Origin: Glaciecola sp038744645 | GTDB lineage: Bacteria; Pseudomonadota; Gammaproteobacteria; Enterobacterales; Alteromonadaceae | DNA length: 20,171 nucleotides | Assembly (NCBI GenBank): GCA_038744645.1 | Contig: JBCDMA010000030.1 | Span: forward strand, 1 to 20,171 | Direction: 5' to 3' | Shown: one piece after another, positions 15,869-20,171 of the stretch | Numbering within the stretch: position 1 is the stretch's first letter | Layout: each line of letters starts with the position of its first letter | Made by a program: the position numbers and the translations under genes | The notes under the pieces: generated by a model | Database searches by the model: none | Told to the model about the DNA's origin: nothing | The model's input: only the letters and a program-made list of their open reading frames with translations

Positions 15869-17017
15869 TCAATCTCCTTGATAATGGTTTCTTAGCATCT
15901 GATTGCAGATGTCACCACCATGGGTAATGATGCTTTGTGTCAAAATTTCATCGTCGAAATCGACTTCAAAATCACCCGTCTCATTATTTACAAACTCTTC
16001 AAGTAAATTACAAATGTTGTTTGCATACATTTCAGTTGCATTTTTTGCAACATACTGGCTCCAGTTGCCTTGACCTATTACAGTGACTCCATCGACAACG
16101 ACGGTCTCACCAGGCACTGAACCCTCAACATTACCACCAGATTGTGCTGCCATATCTACAACAACTGCACCTGGTTTCATCGACGCAAGCGTTTCTTTGT
16201 TGATCAGCAGCGGTGGTTTGCGACCAAATAGCTGTGCTGTCGTGATAACCATATCTGAATCTGCGATTGCGGACTTTTGCGCATCAAGCTGTTTCTGTTT
16301 TTGCTCATCAGTAAGCTCTTTAGCATAACCGTCTTTTGTTTGACCCGTTTCGCCGAGATCAATTTTTAGGAACTTGCCACCCAAGGATTCAACCTGCTCA
16401 GCAACTACTGCGCGCGTATCGTATGCAAGGACACTTGCGCCAAGTCGTTTCGCCGTTGCTATCGCTTGCAAACCAGCAACACCGGCACCAATAACGAACA
16501 CCTTAGCAGGTTTGATCGTGCCTGAAGGTGTCATCATCATAGGTAGAATGTTTGGAAGTGCATTGGCCGCTTGCATGACCATGACATACCCTGCAAGGTT
16601 TGCCTGTGAGCTTAGTGCATCCATCTTTTGTGCGCGTGTGGAACGCGGGATCATTTCAATCGACAGCGCCGTAACCTTTTGTTCTGCGAGCTGCTCAACC
16701 AATGGCTGCGCAAAAAACGGGTCACAATGACCAATCACAATTGCACTTTGCTTAAGGTTTTTTAAATCTGCGCCTGAAGGCCGATTAACATACAATACAA
16801 TGTCTGCTTCTTTTATGCCTTTTGCGCGTGTTGAAATGGTTGCGCCAGCTTCTTTGAATGCATCATTATCGATGGATGAACCCATTCCTGCATTGCTTTC
16901 AACGGCGACTTCCAAGCCCAAGCGGACGAGTTTTTTTACGGTAGTTGGTGTTGCTGCGCAACGTTTCTCGGTAGCAAAATCACTGTTTTTCGCGTCATTG
17001 ACGATGAAAACTTTCAC
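15869..17017 (-). CDS. pntAA: PntAA, transhydrogenase alpha subunit part 1 (NAD(H)-binding domain I)
   Basis: This soluble domain binds NAD(H) and exchanges hydride with NADP(H) on PntB. It has 382 residues, matching the N-terminal part of E. coli PntA (510 in all), and ends with a TGA rather than continuing into the membrane domain. The dimer-contact loop STRAQKMDALSSQANLAGY lies at about 126-144, the Rossmann loop VIGAGVAGLQAIATAKRLGA at 175-194, the adenosine-ribose acidic residue D200, and the mobile-loop region around GYAKELTDEQK. It starts at GTG (17017) behind a strong AAAGGGGAGGGG site, not ATG. It is the first gene of the pnt operon, with a likely promoter and palindrome about 60-80 nt upstream. 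Confidence 0.96.
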   Translation of the reverse strand: MKVFIVNDAKNSDFATEKRCAATPTTVKKLVRLGLEVAVESNAGMGSSIDNDAFKEAGATISTRAKGIKEADIVLYVNRPSGADLKNLKQSAIVIGHCDPFFAQPLVEQLAEQKVTALSIEMIPRSTRAQKMDALSSQANLAGYVMVMQAANALPNILPMMMTPSGTIKPAKVFVIGAGVAGLQAIATAKRLGASVLAYDTRAVVAEQVESLGGKFLKIDLGETGQTKDGYAKELTDEQKQKQLDAQKSAIADSDMVITTAQLFGRKPPLLINKETLASMKPGAVVVDMAAQSGGNVEGSVPGETVVVDGVTVIGQGNWSQYVAKNATEMYANNICNLLEEFVNNETGDFEVDFDDEILTQSIITHGGDICNQMLRNHYQGD

Positions 17018-17069
17018 GACCCCTCCCCTTTAAGTTAATGTTCGTAATAAAACAAACGAGACATTTACG

Positions 17070-17098
17070 TGTATATCAGGTCAAAAAACTGACCTAAA
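17070..17098 (-). promoter_or_regulatory. Candidate promoter and operator-like palindrome of pntAA-pntAB-pntB
   Basis: On the minus strand TATACA (17075-17070) is a fair -10, with a poor -35 (TTTAGG, 17098-17093) 17 nt away. A perfect inverted repeat, AGGTCA-N6-TGACCT (17078-17095), fills the spacer and overlaps the -35. That placement suits a repressor or an activator compensating for the weak -35. I do not recognise the regulator. Confidence 0.35.
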
Positions 17099-17381
17099 CA
17101 TATCCTCTGTCGTTAAAGTCTAGTATGGATAATGCGGCTAAATTGTATAGACGTTTCTATTATATCGACATCCGACTCTAGTCGTTTATTTCTAGTTATT
17201 TAGTATGGGGCATCTAAACTTACCATTTAAAATGCTCGTTAAAACAATAACATATGATAATAATTTATGCATTTTTTATTCGGTAATATATTCGCAAATA
17301 CGATACTTTTTATGCAGAAAACTTGTTCTAAAAAAGTAAGAATTGTTGATAAAACGCAAGAGCACATTAATAAATCGTTGT

Positions 17382-17455
17382 AATTGTAATAATTCACACC
17401 ATTTATTTAATTTTTCTTTGAATTACCGCGAATTAGAAAAGAAATAATTACAATT
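17382..17455. repeat. Nested inverted repeats in the anmK-pntAA spacer
   Basis: An outer pair, AATTGTAATAATT (17382-17394) and AATAATTACAATT (17443-17455), is complementary at 12 of 13 positions. Inside it TTTCTTT (17413-17419) pairs with AAAGAAA (17438-17444), followed by AATT/AATT closing an ACCGCG loop. The arms overlap by two bases. It could be a structured transcript or a protein-binding region, but AT-rich DNA makes such pairing easier by chance. Confidence 0.3.
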
Positions 17456-17546
17456 TGGACGAGATTACACCTTGTCAACTTACAAAGATTAAAAATTCAA
17501 AAATCTGCAAATAACCAACCAATGTTGTACGTTTTTGCATCGTCGC

Positions 17547-18773
17547 TTAAAAAGGAAGGCTGATCTTGCCCATCGCTACATTTGGTTGACTTTTTTTGCA
17601 TGCACCAAATGTCGAAGGCTCACCTGAAATACACTCGTTCGCGAGTAAAGCAAATACGACGGCTTCTTTAGCATCAGTTTTAATACCGAGTGCATCAATT
17701 GGCTTTATCTCTATTGTCCCGAGATGCTTGCGTAAACGCGTCATGAGTTCCGCATTATGTACGCCTCCACCGCTTGCATAGACGGTGGCCTTTGTACTCA
17801 TGGCAAATGCCCTAATTGCGTTGGACACACTAAGAGCTGTAAGCTCTGAGAGTGTTGCAAGGACATCATTAGGGCGCAGTGTATCAGGCTCTAATGAGGC
17901 GATGGTTTGTTCAAGCCATTTGGACGAAAATTCTTCAGGCCCGGTAGTCTTTGGAAAACCTATATTGAAAAATGCATGAGATGAGAGCGCGTGCAAAAGA
18001 GGAGTAACTACTTTTCCTGTAGAAGCGATATCCCCATTTTTATCATAGGGCATCCCACCGAAATGCGTTTTAACAAATGCATCCATGAGCGTGTTTGCTG
18101 GCCCAGTATCTGTGCTAATCACATCGGAAAACGTTCCGTTTGGCGGCATGTAGCTGATATTGCCAATACCACCAAGATTGAGAAGTACTCTCGCTTCGGA
18201 TGCATGGTTGAACAATAGAAAATCGCCATAGGTTGCCAGCGGCGCACCTTCACCACCTGCTGCAACGTGTTTCTGGCGAAAATCGCTCACCGTAATCACG
18301 CCGATATGATGCGCGATATGGTCACCATCGACTATCTGAAACGTACTGTTTATCTGCCTGTTTTCAATGGTATTCCCTGCATTATCAGCGGCATTGGCTG
18401 TTCGAATCGGATCGTGAAATACAGTTTGTCCGTGGCTGGCAATAAGGTCTATTTGCTCAATAGCAACACTGTGTCTACTCATGAACTCACGCACTAAATC
18501 TACGTGCACATTCGCAAGGCTGACATTTAATGAGCAAAGTGCTTTGAAATCAACGCTTGGCTTGGCAAAAACATCCCTAATACGTTGTTTTGTAATGTCG
18601 TCATAAGGCATGGTTGCAAACGCCGTCACATCAACAAGTGTATCAAGGCCACTATTTTTTATACGACACAAGGCAATGTCTAGGCCATCGAGCGATGTAC
18701 CACTCATTAGCCCGAGTATGGTTTTTTCAGTTTTTACAGCAATATTGGCAAGTTTCTCTATTTGCCAGCGCAT
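17547..18773 (-). CDS. anmK: AnmK, anhydro-N-acetylmuramic acid kinase
   Basis: AnmK opens and phosphorylates 1,6-anhydro-MurNAc to MurNAc-6-phosphate in cytosolic peptidoglycan recycling. The 408 residues are longer than E. coli AnmK (369). Visible motifs are LGLMSGTSLDGLDIAL at about 20-35, ASHGQTVFHDP, VSDFRQKHVAAGGEGAPLA, LLNLGGIGNISY, STDTGPANTLMDAF and YASGGGVHN. FRQKH, KTTGPEE and the ending MGKISLPF are closer, from memory, to Bacteroidetes homologues than to E. coli. The ATG at 18773 gives about 12 more N-terminal residues than E. coli; only a weak AGG precedes it, but no better start is visible. It follows the CBS-domain gene by 15 nt, so the two are probably cotranscribed. Confidence 0.94.
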   Translation of the reverse strand: MRWQIEKLANIAVKTEKTILGLMSGTSLDGLDIALCRIKNSGLDTLVDVTAFATMPYDDITKQRIRDVFAKPSVDFKALCSLNVSLANVHVDLVREFMSRHSVAIEQIDLIASHGQTVFHDPIRTANAADNAGNTIENRQINSTFQIVDGDHIAHHIGVITVSDFRQKHVAAGGEGAPLATYGDFLLFNHASEARVLLNLGGIGNISYMPPNGTFSDVISTDTGPANTLMDAFVKTHFGGMPYDKNGDIASTGKVVTPLLHALSSHAFFNIGFPKTTGPEEFSSKWLEQTIASLEPDTLRPNDVLATLSELTALSVSNAIRAFAMSTKATVYASGGGVHNAELMTRLRKHLGTIEIKPIDALGIKTDAKEAVVFALLANECISGEPSTFGACKKSQPNVAMGKISLPF

Positions 18774-18788
18774 GGTCGCCTAGTTGTT

Positions 18789-19208
18789 TCAGTCGTGATT
18801 TTTGTAACCGTCTTGAAGATGGACATCGATAGCATAAAGCACGTTGGAACGGTTAATCGTGCCCAATAGCATGCCTGCATCATCAACAACAGGATATACT
18901 TTTGGTCGTTCTTTTAATAGCCTCTGCGTTACTTCTAACACAGAGTGATAGGGTTTAACGCTTAATACTTCATTGACCATAATATCCTTTACTTGCGCGA
19001 CTTGCTCTCGGTAGTAACTAGACTCAAGCATCTGCACAAGGCAATCCTGTTCTGATAAAAACCCAACTAACATGCCTCTTTTATCAACGACCGGGCCACC
19101 CGTTTGATGCGTAGATAGTAATAATTCTACCGCTTCCGCCACCGGCATGTCATATGAAAATTTGACGGGATGCTTGTTTAGGTAGTCTGCGACTTTGAGA
19201 GATTCCAT
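18789..19208 (-). CDS. Two-CBS-domain protein
   Basis: The 139 residues are made of two CBS domains (about 5-65 and 72-132), which together form one Bateman module that usually binds adenosyl ligands such as AMP, ATP or SAM. Typical features are TGGPVVDKRGMLVGFLSEQDCL in the first domain and VYPVVDDAGMLLGTINRSNVL in the second, each with the hydrophobic-PVVD-G-hydrophobic-G pattern. No catalytic or membrane segment is attached, so it is a stand-alone regulator that must act on a partner. AAGG lies 9 nt before the ATG. It precedes anmK by 15 nt on the same strand, and a possible promoter lies at 19253-19282. The ligand and partner are unknown. Confidence 0.9.
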   Translation of the reverse strand: MESLKVADYLNKHPVKFSYDMPVAEAVELLLSTHQTGGPVVDKRGMLVGFLSEQDCLVQMLESSYYREQVAQVKDIMVNEVLSVKPYHSVLEVTQRLLKERPKVYPVVDDAGMLLGTINRSNVLYAIDVHLQDGYKNHD

Positions 19209-19252
19209 TGTGTTACGCCTTAGTATTGACTGAAGAATTTCCTACTGATTTA

Positions 19253-19282
19253 AGCATACCCGCATTTTTAAAATTGTGTTAA
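19253..19282 (-). promoter_or_regulatory. Candidate promoter of the CBS-protein/anmK pair
   Basis: On the minus strand TTAACA (19282-19277, five of six -35 matches) is followed at 18 nt by TATGCT (19258-19253, four of six -10 matches), 44 nt before the CBS-protein start. Assigned by eye in AT-rich DNA, so uncertain. Confidence 0.3.
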
Positions 19283-19383
19283 TTTTTTGATTGTGTTTTT
19301 AAAACCAATAAATGTTTGTAAATACTTACATTCAATTTGGAATTTGCTGAGTAAGGTATTGGTAAGTTTATTACTTGCGTTGA

Positions 19384-19602
19384 TTATTCATCTTTTGTTA
19401 AATTTCGTACAATATTAACGCTTTCATATTCCTCAGAATACTTTATGAGTGCCTCTCCTGTTTTTAATTGTTGATAGACATCATCAACTTTTTCAGACAA
19501 CGTCTTTTCTGTCTCACCGTAATCAGTGCCCTCTCTTAACACAAAACTCTCAATCAAATTCATAAGCGTCTCGTGTGCCAGCTGTTCATAGGGAATGATC
19601 AT
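19384..19602 (-). CDS. yheU: YheU, UPF0270 family protein
   Basis: This 72-residue protein is the same length as E. coli YheU and closely similar: it opens MIIPYEQLAHETLMNLIESF and contains FVLREGTDYGE, a near-invariant block of UPF0270, then a short helix and VNIVRNL near the end. It is small, acidic and cytosolic, and no function is established. GAGGAG lies about 6 nt upstream of the ATG, and the start overlaps the yheT stop as ATGA, as in E. coli. In E. coli yheTU is followed by prkB; here a CBS-domain gene and anmK follow instead, with a 175-nt gap between yheU and the CBS-domain gene. Confidence 0.96.
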   Translation of the reverse strand: MIIPYEQLAHETLMNLIESFVLREGTDYGETEKTLSEKVDDVYQQLKTGEALIKYSEEYESVNIVRNLTKDE

Positions 19603-20171
19603 GTTAACTCCTCGATAAACCGCCCTATTCTTTCTGGGATGTATGTGGTCAACCGACCTGATTTGCGCTGCATAAATCCGACATGCCCCCCTTTTTGTGC
19701 TAATTCATAAGCCACTGTTGGTGACAATTCATGTTTGTTGGGTATTACTTGTTCATCCATGAAAGGGTCATCTGCAGCATGAAGGATCAATGTATTTGTT
19801 GTTATCTTGTGTAACTCTGGTTTTGCGCTTGCCCTTTTATAATAGTCATCTGCGCCACTAAATCCATGGATTGGCGCGGTCAGATGTTCGTCAAAGTCAT
19901 AGAAGGTTTCAAATGTATTAATGTGTTTTGCAGTGACACGGATGTAGTCTTTCATATTTACTCTTTGCATTTTTGATATGAATTTGTGTTTCATGCTCTT
20001 GAGCAAATGATATTGATACACTCTGGAGAAACCCTTATTAATTGCTTCCGATGACGCTTTCAGATTGATGGGCGATGAAATGGCAACTGAACCACGCAAG
20101 TTTGGTTGGTGTTTTGCACATAGCTTAAGAAGGGCATTTCCACCTAGTGAGTAGCCCACGGCAAAAAGCGG
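19599..20171 (-). CDS. yheT: YheT-family alpha/beta hydrolase, N-terminus cut by the window edge
   Basis: About 190 C-terminal residues of the roughly 340-residue YheT family are visible. YheT is a predicted serine hydrolase of the AB-hydrolase EMB8 group with no settled substrate. The reading is open at the right edge and enters as PLFAVGYSLGGNALLKL, so the nucleophile is the serine of GYSLGGN. The acid is in LILHAADDPFMD and the histidine in GGHVGFM, so the triad is complete. The block FDEHLTAPIHGFSGADDYY is characteristic. A GTG at 20159 is internal to the protein, not a start. The TGA overlaps the yheU ATG. Confidence 0.93.
   Translation of the reverse strand, partial: PLFAVGYSLGGNALLKLCAKHQPNLRGSVAISSPINLKASSEAINKGFSRVYQYHLLKSMKHKFISKMQRVNMKDYIRVTAKHINTFETFYDFDEHLTAPIHGFSGADDYYKRASAKPELHKITTNTLILHAADDPFMDEQVIPNKHELSPTVAYELAQKGGHVGFMQRKSGRLTTYIPERIGRFIEELT

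Larger units (their letters stand above)
17018..17546. other. 529-nt AT-rich intergenic region between anmK and pntAA
   Basis: No convincing ORF or RNA gene of a known family was found. The right side (near 17546) lies behind anmK and has no clear terminator. The left side must hold the pnt promoter. Visible structure: a palindrome at 17078-17095; a CGACT/AGTCG repeat at 17173-17184; a minus-strand TATAAT near 17157-17162 without a good -35; and nested inverted repeats between 17382 and 17455. The rest looks like unstructured AT-rich DNA. Confidence 0.6.

Noticed and set aside
16374..16730. Plus-strand ORF of 118 codons
   Set aside because: Antisense to pntAA, with composition that mirrors the complementary codons; no independent support.
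1..20171. Defence island, prophage, insertion sequence, tRNA or CRISPR array
   Set aside because: Nearly the whole window is accounted for by housekeeping genes; no transposase, integrase, repeat-spacer pattern or tRNA cloverleaf was found by reading.

Overview
The window looks like chromosomal core DNA of a marine gammaproteobacterium of the Alteromonadales type (Alteromonas/Glaciecola-like). This rests on the gene content (gmk, rpoZ-spoT, cyaY, hemCDXY, yheTU), close protein matches to the E. coli families, moderate GC with AT-rich intergenic DNA, and accessory choices such as a three-gene transhydrogenase. I see no tRNA, rRNA, insertion sequence, prophage or CRISPR array. The genus is inferred, not shown.

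Left block (1-5918, all minus strand, read right to left): gmk, a 97-residue membrane protein of unknown function, a Cds1-like L-cysteine desulfhydrase, rpoZ, spoT, ridA and trmH (cut by the left edge). E. coli has gmk-rpoZ-spoT-trmH-recG here, so the membrane protein, the PLP enzyme and ridA are additions. rpoZ has its own likely promoter. A hairpin terminator and a fresh promoter lie between rpoZ and spoT. Cysteine desulfhydrases make 2-aminoacrylate, which RidA hydrolyses, so the two added enzymes may be functionally linked.

Centre (6030-11818, plus strand): cyaY (frataxin), an esterase starting 1 nt later, and a small ORF in the same frame as the esterase just after its stop codon. After a promoter and a structured leader come hemC, hemD, hemX and hemY, which cover two steps of tetrapyrrole synthesis plus two membrane accessory proteins. 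CyaY next to hem genes links iron handling to heme/siroheme supply. Several starts in this block are TTG.

Right block (11892-20171, all minus strand, read right to left): yheT (cut by the right edge) and yheU overlap by ATGA. A two-CBS-domain protein and anmK (anhydromuramic acid recycling) follow. After a 529-nt AT-rich intergenic region come pntAA-pntAB-pntB (proton-translocating transhydrogenase with a split alpha subunit), then a strong hairpin and fadH (2,4-dienoyl-CoA reductase). PntAB makes NADPH and FadH consumes it.

The window is mostly ordinary housekeeping DNA and I do not see a clear new defence or mobile system. The points most worth a second look are the Cds1/RidA pairing inside the stringent-response locus, the small ORF after the esterase, the Bacteroidetes-like AnmK, and structured intergenic DNA upstream of hemC and pntAA.
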